64,000 bases of DNA from JALYUM01 sp036688685 (GTDB lineage: Bacteria; Pseudomonadota; Gammaproteobacteria; Burkholderiales; Burkholderiaceae_D): positions 1-64,000 of the forward strand of contig NZ_JAQQPS010000012.1 in NCBI RefSeq assembly GCF_036688685.1, given 5' to 3'. A model generated the notes under the pieces. The model was not told the origin of the DNA. It searched no databases and saw nothing but the letters and a program-made list of their open reading frames with translations. Below, one piece after another: positions 26,356 to 36,434 of this stretch. Position numbers and translations under genes: made by a program. How positions within the stretch are numbered: the stretch's first letter is position 1; the number at the start of each line of letters is the position of its first letter.

Positions 26356-27525
26356 ATGCTTCTTGCCAAACAACCATGCCGCACCGTGCTGGCCGCCACG
26401 ACTTTCGGCGCCGCCCTCACCTTGTCTGCCTGCAAACCAGAGCCGAAACCCGTGGTGGCCGCCGCGCCACCCGAAGTGGCCGTGCTGGCCGTCGCGCATG
26501 GTCCCGTGCCGCTCAATGTCGAACTGCCGGGTCGCACCGCGCCGTTCCTGCTGGCCGAAGTGCGGGCCCGGGTCGACGGCATCGTCCAGGAACGCCTGTT
26601 CACCGACGGTGCCGACGTGCGCCAGGGCCAGGCCCTGTACCTGATCGACCCGGCGCCGGCGCGCGCGGCCGTGGCCAGTGCCGAAGCGGCGCTGCAAAAG
26701 GCGCAGGCCAACCTGGCCAGCAGCAGCGCCCAGCTGGACCGCTACAAGATCCTGGTGAAGGCCAGCGCGGTCAGCAAGCAGGAATATGACAACGCGGTCG
26801 CGGCCCAACTCCAGGGCGCGGCCGACGTCGCCGCCGCCAGGGCCGCCACGACAACGGCACGCATCAACCTGGGCTACACCAGCGTGAGCGCGCCGATCAG
26901 CGGGCGCAGCAGCGTGTCGCTGGTGACCAAGGGCGCCTATGTCCAGAGCGGTTCGGCCACGCTGCTGACGACGGTGCAGCAGATCGATCCGATGTACGTC
27001 GACCTGCAGCAGTCGAGCGCCGAGGGGCTGGCCTTGCGGCGCGAACTGGCCGCCGGCAGTTTGAAGGCAGGCGGCGCGGCGCTGGCCAAGGTCAGCTTGA
27101 CCCTGGAAGACGGCAGCACCTACGCCCACGCCGGCAAGCTGGAACTGTCCAACGTGACCGTCGACCAGGCCACCGGCTCGGTGACGCTGCGTACCCGCTT
27201 CCCGAACCCGGACCACCTGCTGCTGCCTGGCATGTTCGTGCGCGCCTCACTCAGCCAGGGCGTGCGCCAGGATGTGATGCTGGTGCCGGCCCCCGCCGTG
27301 ACGCGCAATGCGCAGGGTGAAGCGAGCGTCATGTTGGTGGGAGCGGACAACAAGACGGTGCAGCGCGCCATCAAGACCGGCAGTCTGGTGGGCGCCCACT
27401 GGATGGTCGACAGCGGCCTGAAAGACGGCGAGCGCATCGTGGTGAGCGGCACCCAGAAACTGAAACCGGGGGTGGTCGTCAGGCCGGTCGCCGCCAAGGC
27501 CGCGCAGGGAGCGCCAGATGCCTAG
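26356..27525 (+). CDS. RND efflux periplasmic adaptor (AcrA/MexA type)
   Basis: A 389-residue membrane fusion protein. The ATG at 26356 gives a lipoprotein signal with lipobox LSAC ending at Cys26, so it is anchored in the inner membrane. The barrel-sandwich (lipoyl) halves are visible: VRARVDGIVQERLFTDGADVRQGQALYLIDP and LGYTSVSAPISGRSSVSLVTKGAYV, with a coiled-coil hairpin between them (AAVASAEAALQKAQANLAS). The adaptor links the pump to an outer-membrane channel. It overlaps the pump gene by 8 bases. No outer-membrane channel gene follows, so it must use one encoded elsewhere. Confidence 0.95.
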   Translation: MLLAKQPCRTVLAATTFGAALTLSACKPEPKPVVAAAPPEVAVLAVAHGPVPLNVELPGRTAPFLLAEVRARVDGIVQERLFTDGADVRQGQALYLIDPAPARAAVASAEAALQKAQANLASSSAQLDRYKILVKASAVSKQEYDNAVAAQLQGAADVAAARAATTTARINLGYTSVSAPISGRSSVSLVTKGAYVQSGSATLLTTVQQIDPMYVDLQQSSAEGLALRRELAAGSLKAGGAALAKVSLTLEDGSTYAHAGKLELSNVTVDQATGSVTLRTRFPNPDHLLLPGMFVRASLSQGVRQDVMLVPAPAVTRNAQGEASVMLVGADNKTVQRAIKTGSLVGAHWMVDSGLKDGERIVVSGTQKLKPGVVVRPVAAKAAQGAPDA

Positions 27526-30500
27526 ATTTTTCATCCAGCGCCCGATCTTCGCGATCGTCATCTCGATCCTGATCATGCTGGTCGGGATCCTGGCCGTCAT
27601 GAAGCTGCCGGTCGAACAATATCCGCCGGTCTCGCCGCCAGCGGTGCAGGTGGCTGCCACCTTCCCGGGCGCCTCCGCCGAGACCATGCAAAACACCGTG
27701 GTGCAAGTGATCGAACAGCAGATGACGGCGATCGACAACCTGCTCTACATGAATTCGACCACCGACGACACCGGCCAGTCGACCACCACCCTCACCTTCG
27801 CGCCCGGCACCGATCCGGACATCGCGCAAGTGCAGGTGCAGAACAAGCTGCAGGCCGCCACGCCGCGCCTGCCCGCCGAGGTCCAGCAAGCGGGCCTGCG
27901 CGTGACCAAGTCGACCGCCGACTTTTTAATGGTGGCGGCGTTCGTCTCGATTGATAACAGCATGACCAAGTTCGACATTGCCAACTACGTGGCCTCGAAC
28001 ATCCAGGACCCCCTGTCGCGCCTGCCGGGCGTGGGCAGCATGAACCTGTTCGGCACCCAGTACGCCATGCGTATCTGGCTCGACCCGGTCAAGCTGACCA
28101 GCTTTGCGCTCACGCCGCTGGACGTGAACGCGGCGATCACCGCCCAAAACGTGCAGATTTCAAGCGGCCAGCTGGGCGGCGCGCCGGCGGTGGCCGGTAC
28201 CGCCCTGTCGGCCACCATCAGTGAGGCGACGCTGCTGCGCACGCCCGAACAGTTCAGACGCATCCTGCTGAAAGTGCAGCCGGACGGCTCACGCGTGCGG
28301 ATCGGCGACGTCGCCCGGGTGGCGCTGGGTCCGGAAAATTACAATGTTGACGTGCGCTACAGCGGCAAGTCGGCGTCCGGCCTGGGCATCCAGCTGGCCC
28401 CGAACGCGAACGCGCTGGCCACGGCCGACGCCGTGCGCGCACGGCTGGTGCAACTGTCCGCCAACTTCCCGCACGGCCTGCGCGTGGTGTATCCGAACGA
28501 CGTCACGCCGTTTGTCGAGGTGTCGATTCATGAAGTGGTAAAAACCCTCATCGAAGGCATCGTGCTGGTGTTCCTGGTGATGTACCTGTTCCTGCAGAAT
28601 ATCCGCGCCACCCTGATTCCGTCGATCACGGTGCCGGTGGTGCTGCTCGGGACCTTCGGCATCATGGCAGCACTGGGTTTTACCATCAATACGTTGTCGA
28701 TGTTCGGCCTGGTGCTGGCCATTGGCCTGCTGGTCGACGACGCCATCGTGGTGGTGGAAAACGTCGAGCGCGTGATGCACGAAGATGGCCTGGGGCCGCG
28801 TGAAGCAACCCAAAAAGCCATGGGCCAGATCAGCAGCGCGCTGATCGGTGTGGCGCTGGTGCTGTCCGCCGTGTTCGTGCCGGTGGCGTTTTCGAGCGGC
28901 ACCGTGGGCGCGATCTACCGCGAATTTTCGCTGACCGTGGTGTCGTCGATGCTGCTGTCGGTATTCGTGGCCCTGACCCTGACGCCGGCCCTGTGCGCGC
29001 TGCTGCTCAAGCGCCCGGACCCGGACCATCACGCAAAGAAAGGCTTTTTTGGCTGGTTCAACCGCGGCTTCGACCAGCAGCGCGACTATTACCTGGGCGG
29101 CGTAAAAGCCGTCGTGCGCCGGCGCGGCCTGTGGCTGGCGCTGTATGCGGTGCTGATCGGCGTGGTGATCCTGCTGTTCCTGCGCCTGCCCGGCGGCTTC
29201 CTGCCCAAGGAAGACCAGGGCTATATGTTCGTGCAGGTGCAGACGCCCGCCGGCAGCACGCTCGAAACCACCGGCCGCGTCCTGGAAGAGATCAACCAGT
29301 ACCTGCTCAGGGAGGAGGCGGCGGTGGTCGAGTCGACCTTCATGACGAATGGCGCGAGCCAGCCAAACCGCGGCCAGAACCAAGGCCGCCTGTTCGTGCG
29401 TTTCAAGAGCTGGGACGAACGCAAGGACGACAAGCTGAGCGTGACCGCCCTGTCCTCGCGCATCGCTGCCAGATACGGCAACTATCAGGGCGCGACCATC
29501 ACGCCGGTGGAGCCGCCGCCGATCCGCGGCCTCGGTTCGGCCGCCGGCTTTTCGTTCCAGCTGCAAGACCGTGGCAACCTCGGTCACGCCGCACTCGCCA
29601 GTGCGCGCGACCAGCTGCTGGAACTGGCCCGCAACGAGCCGGGTCTGACGCGCGTGCGCTTCACCGGCCAGGTCGACAACCCCACCTATAAAATCAATAT
29701 CGACCGCGAAAAAGCGGCCGCACTGGGCGTGAGCCTGTCCGCCGTCGACCAGACCTTTTCGACTGCCTGGGGTTCGAGATACATCAACAACTTCTTCGAC
29801 ATGGACAACCGCATCAAGCGCGTGTACGTCCAGGCCGACGCCCCCTTCCGCATGACCCCGGACGACATCAAGCTGCTGTACGTGCGCAACGACAAGGGGA
29901 CGATGGTGCCGTTTTCGACCTTTGCCAGCGCCGAGTGGTCGTGGGGTGCGCCGGCGATGCAGCGTTATAACGGCATCGAGGCGGCCGAGATCCTGGGCCA
30001 GCCTGCCGCCGGGCGCAGCAGCGGTGACGCGATGGCCACCATGGAGCGCCTGGCGAAACAGCTGCCGGCCGGCTTCGGCTACGAATGGAGCGGCATTTCG
30101 CTGCAGGAGTCGCAGGCCGGTTCGCAAGCGCCGCTCCTGTACGCGCTGTCGATCCTGGTGGTGTTCCTCAGTCTGGCGGCGCTGTACGAAAGCTGGACCG
30201 TGCCGGTCTCGGTGATCATGGTGGTCCCGGTCGGCGTGCTGGGCGCGCTGGCGGCGGCGACGGCGTTCGGCATGCAGAACGACGTGTTCTTCCAGGTTGG
30301 CCTGCTGACCACCATTGGCCTGTCGGCCAAGAATGCGATCCTGATCGTGGAATTTGCGCGCGAACTGCAGCTGCATCACGGGATGAACGCCTTCGACGCG
30401 GCGATGGAATCGGCCAAGCTGCGGCTGCGCCCCATCATCATGACGTCGATGGCCTTCGTGCTGGGCGTGCTGCCGCTGGCGATCGCCAGCGGCGCCGGCG

Positions 30501-30676
30501 CGGCCAGCCAGAACGCGCTGGGGATCGGCGTCATCGGCGGCATGCTGGCCGCGACCTTCCTGGCGACCTACCTGATCCCGCTGTTTTATGTACTGATCGC
30601 CGGGAAAGCCAGGCCGCATACGCAGGATGCAGCACGAGTGCCACATGCGGAGCAGGTGACCGAGAGCGGCCGCTGA
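27518..30676 (+). CDS. RND multidrug efflux pump, HAE1 family (AcrB/MexB type)
   Basis: A 1052-residue proton-driven inner-membrane pump. It begins MPRFFIQRPIFAIVISILIM, the standard HAE1 start. The proton-relay pair Asp407-Asp408 in GLLVDDAIVVVENVERVM keeps the AcrB numbering. Two large periplasmic loops and twelve helices are present; the second half repeats the ALYESWTVPVSVIMVVPVGV and GLSAKNAILIVEFA motifs. It probably exports hydrophobic drugs with the adaptor encoded just upstream; the ATG lies inside the adaptor's 3' end, so translation is coupled. A strong hairpin terminator follows 36 bases after the stop. Confidence 0.97.
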   Translation: MPRFFIQRPIFAIVISILIMLVGILAVMKLPVEQYPPVSPPAVQVAATFPGASAETMQNTVVQVIEQQMTAIDNLLYMNSTTDDTGQSTTTLTFAPGTDPDIAQVQVQNKLQAATPRLPAEVQQAGLRVTKSTADFLMVAAFVSIDNSMTKFDIANYVASNIQDPLSRLPGVGSMNLFGTQYAMRIWLDPVKLTSFALTPLDVNAAITAQNVQISSGQLGGAPAVAGTALSATISEATLLRTPEQFRRILLKVQPDGSRVRIGDVARVALGPENYNVDVRYSGKSASGLGIQLAPNANALATADAVRARLVQLSANFPHGLRVVYPNDVTPFVEVSIHEVVKTLIEGIVLVFLVMYLFLQNIRATLIPSITVPVVLLGTFGIMAALGFTINTLSMFGLVLAIGLLVDDAIVVVENVERVMHEDGLGPREATQKAMGQISSALIGVALVLSAVFVPVAFSSGTVGAIYREFSLTVVSSMLLSVFVALTLTPALCALLLKRPDPDHHAKKGFFGWFNRGFDQQRDYYLGGVKAVVRRRGLWLALYAVLIGVVILLFLRLPGGFLPKEDQGYMFVQVQTPAGSTLETTGRVLEEINQYLLREEAAVVESTFMTNGASQPNRGQNQGRLFVRFKSWDERKDDKLSVTALSSRIAARYGNYQGATITPVEPPPIRGLGSAAGFSFQLQDRGNLGHAALASARDQLLELARNEPGLTRVRFTGQVDNPTYKINIDREKAAALGVSLSAVDQTFSTAWGSRYINNFFDMDNRIKRVYVQADAPFRMTPDDIKLLYVRNDKGTMVPFSTFASAEWSWGAPAMQRYNGIEAAEILGQPAAGRSSGDAMATMERLAKQLPAGFGYEWSGISLQESQAGSQAPLLYALSILVVFLSLAALYESWTVPVSVIMVVPVGVLGALAAATAFGMQNDVFFQVGLLTTIGLSAKNAILIVEFARELQLHHGMNAFDAAMESAKLRLRPIIMTSMAFVLGVLPLAIASGAGAASQNALGIGVIGGMLAATFLATYLIPLFYVLIAGKARPHTQDAARVPHAEQVTESGR

Positions 30677-30712
30677 GCAGCCAAGGCGCGCCGCATGTGG
30701 CGCGCCAGCCGC

Positions 30713-30739
30713 AAACCCGCCCGCAAGCGGGCGGTGTTT
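30713..30739 (+). terminator. Hairpin terminator after the RND operon
   Basis: CCGCCCGC and GCGGGCGG form an 8-bp GC stem around a two-base spacer, extended by AAAC / GTTT with one bulge. It lies downstream of the pump stop and before vgrG. There is no long T-run but the TGTTT tail is suitable. Confidence 0.6.
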
Positions 30740-30774
30740 GACGGCAATCAATTGCGTTAAGTCATAGTCGGCAT

Positions 30775-30799
30775 CCAATCGAGTTTTCTTGCCGATTGG
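30775..30799 (+). promoter_or_regulatory. Hairpin overlapping the vgrG ribosome site
   Basis: CCAATCG and CGATTGG form a perfect 7-bp stem with an 11-base loop. The 3' arm contains the GG of the only Shine-Dalgarno-like sequence (TTGGAAC) before the ATG at 30809, so folding would hide it. Confidence 0.4.
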
Positions 30800-30808
30800 A
30801 ACGATGCC

Positions 30809-33800
30809 ATGTCCCTGTCCGCCCTGTTCTCCAGTTACACCCAATCCACGCGCCTGCTGCGCCTGACCACGCCGCTGGGCGCCCACACCTTGCTGGCCGA
30901 AAGCGTGCATGGGGAGGAGGGTCTGGGTAGCGGCTTTCGCTTCACCATCACCGCCTTGTCGCTGGACGCCCACTTGTCGTTGCGCGACTTGATCGGCCAG
31001 CCGGCGCTGCTGGAACTGCTGACAAGCGACAACAGCTGCCGCCCCTTCCACGGCCACCTGACGATGGTCGAGCAGTCCGGCGCCAACGCTGGCCTGGCGC
31101 GCTACACCCTCACGCTGGAACCCTGGACGGCATTCCTGGCGCGCAACCGCGACAGCCGCGTGTTCCAATATAAAACCGTGCGCGAGATCCTCGACGCCGT
31201 GTTCAACGGCTGGCGCGCACAAGGCAAGCTGACACCCAGCTGGCGCTACGACCTGCTCGATGCATATCCGCAGCGCAGCCTGAGCACCCAGTACCAGGAG
31301 AGCGACTGGGCCTTCGCCGAGCGCTTGATGAGTGAGGTGGGCCTGTTCTACTGGTTCGAGCACACGCGCGAGCGGCACCGGCTGGTCATCGCCGACCACA
31401 ACGGCGCCTTCAAGCCGAACCGGCAGCCAACCGTGCGCTTCACGCAGTCCGGAGCCGTCATGCGCGAAGACAGCATCGATCGCTGGCGCTGCACCGCGCG
31501 CCTGCTGACCAACGCGGTGCAACTGACCAGCTGGGACTACCGCACGCACAGCAGCCGCGAGGTCGGCGCCAGCCTGTACCCGGCCACACCGGAGATGATC
31601 TGCCGCGACGCGCCCGGCCAGTACGCCTACCCTGACCAGGAACAGGGCCAGCGCGCCGCCGAACGCCAGCTCGACGCAATCGGCACGCGCCGCACCACGT
31701 TTACGGGCGCCGGCACGGTGCGCCTGTGCGCGCCCGGCACCACTTTTACACTTGACGGTCACCCTGGCATGACGACACCTTCCTCGTCACGCGGGTGGTG
31801 CATGCCATGCGCAACAACCTCGATGCCGAGGTCCAGGCGCGGATCGCCGAATGCCTCGGGCCGGTCGATGCGGCGCCCATTTACCGCAACCGCATCGAGG
31901 CGATTGCCGCCACGGTGCGCTACCGGGCCGGTGGTTTGCTGCAGCCGCGACCGACGGTACGCGGCCAGCAAACGGCAATCGTGGTCGGCCCGAAGGACGC
32001 GGTGGTGCACACCGACCGCGACCACCGCGTGACGGTGCAGATGCACTGGCAACGCGAGATTGGCAACCAGAAGAGCCACAGCCGCCTGCCGCACCCGGTG
32101 CAGGATGACCACAGCGGCGCGCCCGCCAACGACAGCGCCGGCACCTGGGTGCGGGTTGCGACATCGCTGGCGCCGATTGCCGGTTCGAACTGGGGCGCGG
32201 TTGGCGTACCGCGCGTGGGCCAGGAAGTGCTGCTCGATTTCGTCGAGGGCAATATCGACCGCCCGGTCATCATCGGTGCCTTGTATAACAGTATCGGCAA
32301 GCCCGACGCGCCGCACAGTAAGGGCCACTACGGCGCCGGCGCCGCCACCGGCAACGCCCCAGCCTGGTTCCCCGGTGCGCGCGAAGGCAACGCCCACGCG
32401 GCCGTGCTGTCCGGTTTTAAGAGTCAGGCCATGGCGACGAGCCAGTGGGGCAGCGGCGCGTACAGCCAGCTTGTGTTTGACGACACGGCCGGCCAGGCCC
32501 GCATCTCGCTGCAGCGCCACGCGGTTGCACACCAGGGCACCGATGAACTGAACCTGGGCTATTTACGGCACCAGTGCGACAACCAGCGCCTGCAAACGGT
32601 GGGCCTTGGTGCGGAACTGAAGACGGAAAATAGCCTGGCTGTGCGCGCCGGGCGGGGCCTGCTGCTGGCGAGCGAACGTCAGGCGCAGGCGCAGATGGAC
32701 GCGCGCGCGGCGCATGCGCAGTTGGAGACCAGCCGCCAGTTGCAGGAGACGCTGGCAGGCACGGCGCAGCAGCACAAGGCGGGCATCAAAGACAAGGATG
32801 GGGGCGCGGAACCGGCGCCTGCCGAACTGCCCGCGATTGCGCAGATGCAGCACAGCGCCGGGGTGCTCGACGCCGTCGACAACGCCGTGGCGGCGTGGAG
32901 CGAGCCGATGCTGCAGTTGTCGAGTCCTGCCGGGATCGTCGCGACGACGCCGGTGAATGCCGTCTTTGCTGCTGGGGCGACAACAAGTTTGAGTGCGGGG
33001 CAGACGGTCAACCTGGTGGCGCAGGGCAGCAGCGGGCATGCGGTGAAAGCGGGGATCGGCTTGTTCACCTACGGCAAAGGCGGGGACAGGAATGGCCTCG
33101 CCATGCATGCAGCCAGCGGCAAGGTCAGCAGCCAGAGCCAGTCGGGGGCGACGAGACTGACTGCAGACAAGGCGGTGACTGTGGCCAGCATCAACCAGTC
33201 GGTGTCGGTTGCGGCCAAGACGCATGTGCTGATGACGGCGCAGGGTGGCGCACTGAAAATCGAAGGCGGGAATATCACGCTGTCCTGCCCGGGGCAGATT
33301 GATTTCAAGGCCACGGTGAAGGAATTGGCCGGGCCGCGGACCAGCACCCCGACCTTGCCACACCTGCCCAGCGCGCTCGATCGCAGCAATTTCGTCGAAC
33401 TGAACTACCGCTGGGATGACCTGCAACCGATGGTCGGCGCGCCCTACAAGGTGCTGTTCGACGACGGCACCAGCATCGAAGGAAAACTTGATGCCAAAGG
33501 CTACGCGCGCCTGGACGGCATGCCGGCCAAAGGCGCCGTCGTCACCTATGGCGAGGACGAACGCGACGCCACGCTGCGCCATCCGCGCGAAGCGAATGCG
33601 CTGTTCGGCGCCAGGGCGGCCGATGAGGACGAAGCCAGCGCGCTGATCGACGCCTACCTGGCGCAGGAAGATGCGCACGACCAGGACAATTATTTCCCGG
33701 ATGAGATCGAGGCCATGGCCGATGGAGAATCGGTGCTCGACTACGATTTCCACTACGACGACTACCGCTACGCGAACGAGGAAAGCGCGGGCGACTTTAC

Positions 33801-33858
33801 GGAGGAGAAGTCGTATCGCGCCATCCACGACCAGGACCAGGATCAGGAGCCATCATGA
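30809..33858 (+). pseudogene. vgrG: Type VI secretion spike protein VgrG (TssI), split by a frameshift
   Basis: The first frame (30809 to about 31765) encodes the gp27/gp44-like base: MSLSALFSSYTQSTRLLRL, then QYQESDWAFAERLMSEVGLFYWFEH. The second frame (from about 31763 to 33858) resumes exactly where the first should continue (HDDTFLVTRVVHAMRNNL). It carries the gp5 OB-fold (VRVATSLAPIAGSNWGAVGV; PRVGQEVLLDFVEG), a DUF2345-like beta-prism with GGALKIEGGNITL, and a transthyretin-like C-terminal extension ending in an acidic tail. One base has been lost near 31763-31765. If real, the spike is cut short; if a sequencing error, the protein would be about 1015 residues. The stop overlaps the start of the effector gene (ATGA). 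Confidence 0.88.
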
Positions 33859-35330
33859 CAGCGCTGACGAGTGCGACGCCCGCAGCCAGGGCCCTGCGCC
33901 AGGCCGACAGTGGCATCGGCCACTGGCTGTCCGACCTGGTCACCGGCGCCGGATCGTCGCCGTCGCACATCATCATCACCGGCATCCTGGGCGTGGTGCC
34001 CGGCGTCGGCCAGGCCATGGATGCACGCGATCTTGTGCTCGGCCTGATCGCGATTGCCAAATCGCCGGCCGCCATTGGCGGATGGGTGGAACTGGCCATC
34101 ACCCTGATCGGCTGCGTGCCGGCAGTGGGCGATGCGCTCAAGGTGGGCTTCAAGCTCATGAAGCAGGGCCACAACTTTGGGCGGGTGCTGGAAGCCGTGT
34201 CCCCTGCCCTGCGCGGCAACGTGGAAAAGTTCATGCGCAAAGTCGACTGGACCATGCTGGCAGCCGAAAGCAAGGGGCTTTTCACGAAGACGGTGATGGC
34301 GTTCATCGAGGGTCTTGACAGCTGGGTCATGAAAGCGCTTGCCGGAGGCACGACCGTCAAGCAGCTTGTCGCCGAGCTGAAAGCGCTGCAACGGCGCGGG
34401 CCGCAGATGATCGATGCCGCGTTCGCCGAACTCAAGACCATGCACGCGAAGATGATGGGCCACGAACTGCCGGGCACGACCGCCGCCGCGGCCGCGACCA
34501 GCAGCAAATCGGCTGCTGCGCTGGCACGGCGCGAGGTGGAGGCAGCGCGCACACAGCGCCGGCTGCCGGCCAGCAAGAGCCGTGACATCAAGGCAAACCG
34601 CGTCACGCCGAATGCCACGAAGAACAGCGTCAAGAAGAAAGGCGCGCCCAAAGGGCGGCCGTCGGGCAGCGGCGTGCCGGCAGAACACATCACCGATTAC
34701 CAGGTCAGGAAGAAGCATGCCAACTTCCGCGAGGCCAACAATGGCGGAAAGCTGATCGAAGAACACAGCCTGCCGCATAACGGCCTCGATCACCTGTGGT
34801 CGAACAAAACGCACGTGACCAAGCCATTCGTGGTGGGCGAAACGAAATCGAGCCTTTTCGATTCGTTCAAGCTGCTTGCTGCGCTGCCGAAGGAAATGCA
34901 GGAACAGTTCGCGGCGCTGCGGGCGGATGAGGCGGCCAATCCGACCCCCAATAATGGAAAGCCCAATATTTTCGAGAGTGATGGGCGGGATGCGCATGCA
35001 AACAAACGGGTTTCGGTTGGTTCGAGTCATTCTCATGATGATGCGGTACGCCGGGGAGTGAACAAGCCCAACGACGAAACGAAACTTGCGACCCAGATGA
35101 GCCATGCATGGATTTTAAAATGCATAGATCATGAGCGCAGTTTGACCGAATCGGGTTTATCCATCAAACAGCTAATCAAGGACTACCGGCAGGGCGAAAT
35201 CCCATGTCCTTATCAACGGTGGATTTCTTTAGTCACCGGCCGCCAACTGCACATACATAAAAAATCCGGAGGTGCCGCGCACGAAGTGCAAATAATATTA
35301 AACCTTCCCGACAATATCTTGGATCGCTAA
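33855..35330 (+). CDS. VgrG-linked nuclease effector, PoNe-like (PD-(D/E)xK)
   Basis: A 491-residue protein translated from an ATG that overlaps the vgrG stop, so it is likely loaded on this spike. Residues 1-150 hold a Gly/Ala-rich, partly hydrophobic region (ILGVVPGVGQAMDARDLVLG; VELAITLIGCVPAVGDALK), as in many pretoxin modules. A helical and basic linker follows to about 290. The toxin module shows NGLDHLW at 309-315 and VVGETK at 326-331, the D...ExK layout of a PD-(D/E)xK DNase and close to the published PoNe effectors. The adjacent gene is a PoNi-like immunity protein, which supports the call. Expected action: DNA damage in neighbouring cells. Catalysis is inferred, not shown. Confidence 0.8.
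   Translation: MTALTSATPAARALRQADSGIGHWLSDLVTGAGSSPSHIIITGILGVVPGVGQAMDARDLVLGLIAIAKSPAAIGGWVELAITLIGCVPAVGDALKVGFKLMKQGHNFGRVLEAVSPALRGNVEKFMRKVDWTMLAAESKGLFTKTVMAFIEGLDSWVMKALAGGTTVKQLVAELKALQRRGPQMIDAAFAELKTMHAKMMGHELPGTTAAAAATSSKSAAALARREVEAARTQRRLPASKSRDIKANRVTPNATKNSVKKKGAPKGRPSGSGVPAEHITDYQVRKKHANFREANNGGKLIEEHSLPHNGLDHLWSNKTHVTKPFVVGETKSSLFDSFKLLAALPKEMQEQFAALRADEAANPTPNNGKPNIFESDGRDAHANKRVSVGSSHSHDDAVRRGVNKPNDETKLATQMSHAWILKCIDHERSLTESGLSIKQLIKDYRQGEIPCPYQRWISLVTGRQLHIHKKSGGAAHEVQIILNLPDNILDR
34306..34920 (+). repeat. Effector segment duplicated at 36437-37020
   Basis: Nearly identical in DNA to the orphan toxin's linker and the start of its nuclease module. The only length difference is 33 bases (34888-34920) missing in the second copy. 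The lost piece lies between two GCGCTGC repeats at 34881-34887 and 34914-34920. Confidence 0.85.
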
Positions 35331-35332
35331 AA

Positions 35333-36346
35333 ATGCTGAAAATCTTAGACCCCACAGAATTTAAAGAATTAAAGCGGGAAAAACTCCTTGATTATGCTTT
35401 GTATTCTAATGAGTCAACGGACGTGGCGGCAAGGATTGCCCGTGTTGGCGAAAGAATGACAGATAAAGAATGGATGTCCAAAAAAACTGCAGCTGAAGTC
35501 ATGCGAATGACGCATGCGCGAGCGGAGTATGCTGCCGATTTTCTAACCCTCAGCTATTCAGCAGGCATTCCGGTAACCGAACTAAAAATTTTCTATCCAG
35601 ATGTTCTGAACTACTGGGAAGCATATGCAAAGTATGCGAAAGCATTCGACGACAGTCCGGAATACCAAGGTTCTGAAGTAGCACATTTCGGCTTGCTCGG
35701 CGGTGATTTCGAAATGGTAAATCGTATCGCTTGCTTTGGCGTCTTACTTGGATGGACTAAATTTTTGCCGCGCCTGGCGTCGTTGCTGGACTATCGCAAC
35801 CCAAAAATGGATGGCATGCTGGAACGCATGTTTCGGCCGTTTGTAACCGGTCGCCCCACGCCTCCCGACGAATGCACACGGCACCTTCCCTATTTCAAGA
35901 CGCTGAAGATATTTCGCGCCGACCGAAAAGATCAAGCATCCATGATGGCACGGTACCTTGAAGAATGGTATTACGCCAGTCGTCGCGAACCCTACTACGA
36001 TAGTCACAAGGGCGGTACCTCATTCAAGGGTTACTGGTCATGGGAAGCCGCAGCCATCACTTTTCTGTTGGACATAGATGACAGCAGCTATCGCGATGCG
36101 ACTTTCTACCCGGCAGATTTGGTCGAATTCGCTCGCGCGCAGCGAAATAGCAGCTTGTCGAACGGCCTCGCAGCCGATGCGGCGGGAGAACTGCGTGCCA
36201 GGTCAGGTGACGCATGCCCGAGGCGAGGTTTGTGGGAATCCTTGACTGATCCAGTGGTGCGCAGAATTTTTGAACAAGGCAATGTAATGAGTAATCTTCA
36301 CGCGTCATATGGCTTGACTGTCTGGATATACAAAGGCGATGCATAG
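35333..36346 (+). CDS. PoNi-like immunity protein (DUF1910/DUF1911 type)
   Basis: A 337-residue acidic, soluble protein two bases after the effector stop. The N-terminal helices (MTHARAEYAADFLTLSYSAG) and HFGLLGGDFEMVNRIACFGVLLGW resemble DUF1910. The GYWSWEAAAITFLLDIDDSS segment at 233-252 with the following DLVEFAR fits DUF1911. These two domains mark the PoNi proteins that neutralise PoNe DNases. A C-terminal segment (CPRRGLWESL... NVMSNLHASYGLTVWIYK) resembles tails seen in other secretion-system immunity proteins. The gene is visibly richer in A/T than vgrG and the flanking operons, as usual for acquired toxin-immunity modules. Its last ~170 bases are nearly identical to the second immunity gene. 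Confidence 0.82.
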   Translation: MLKILDPTEFKELKREKLLDYALYSNESTDVAARIARVGERMTDKEWMSKKTAAEVMRMTHARAEYAADFLTLSYSAGIPVTELKIFYPDVLNYWEAYAKYAKAFDDSPEYQGSEVAHFGLLGGDFEMVNRIACFGVLLGWTKFLPRLASLLDYRNPKMDGMLERMFRPFVTGRPTPPDECTRHLPYFKTLKIFRADRKDQASMMARYLEEWYYASRREPYYDSHKGGTSFKGYWSWEAAAITFLLDIDDSSYRDATFYPADLVEFARAQRNSSLSNGLAADAAGELRARSGDACPRRGLWESLTDPVVRRIFEQGNVMSNLHASYGLTVWIYKGDA

Positions 36347-36352
36347 TTTAAG

Positions 36353-36434
36353 GTTGCGGACGAGATCGAATCCATGCTCGACTACGATTTTCCTGCGACG
36401 ACTACCAATACGCGAACACGCAAAGCGCGGGCCT
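36353..36434 (+). repeat. Relic of the vgrG 3' end, copy 1
   Basis: The sequence from GCGGACGAGATCGAATCC to AAAGCGCGGGCC matches the vgrG 3' end at about 33704-33792 (ATGAGATCGAGGCCATG, CTCGACTACGATTT, GACGACTACC, TACGCGAAC). It lacks about six codons and has a one-base gap that changes the frame. It joins directly to the effector linker, so it marks the recombination border of the orphan cassette. Confidence 0.75.

Noticed and set aside
28289..31762. A 1157-codon minus-strand frame opposite the RND pump and vgrG
   Set aside because: Same reason: composition typical of antisense high-GC frames, and it covers two unrelated genes.
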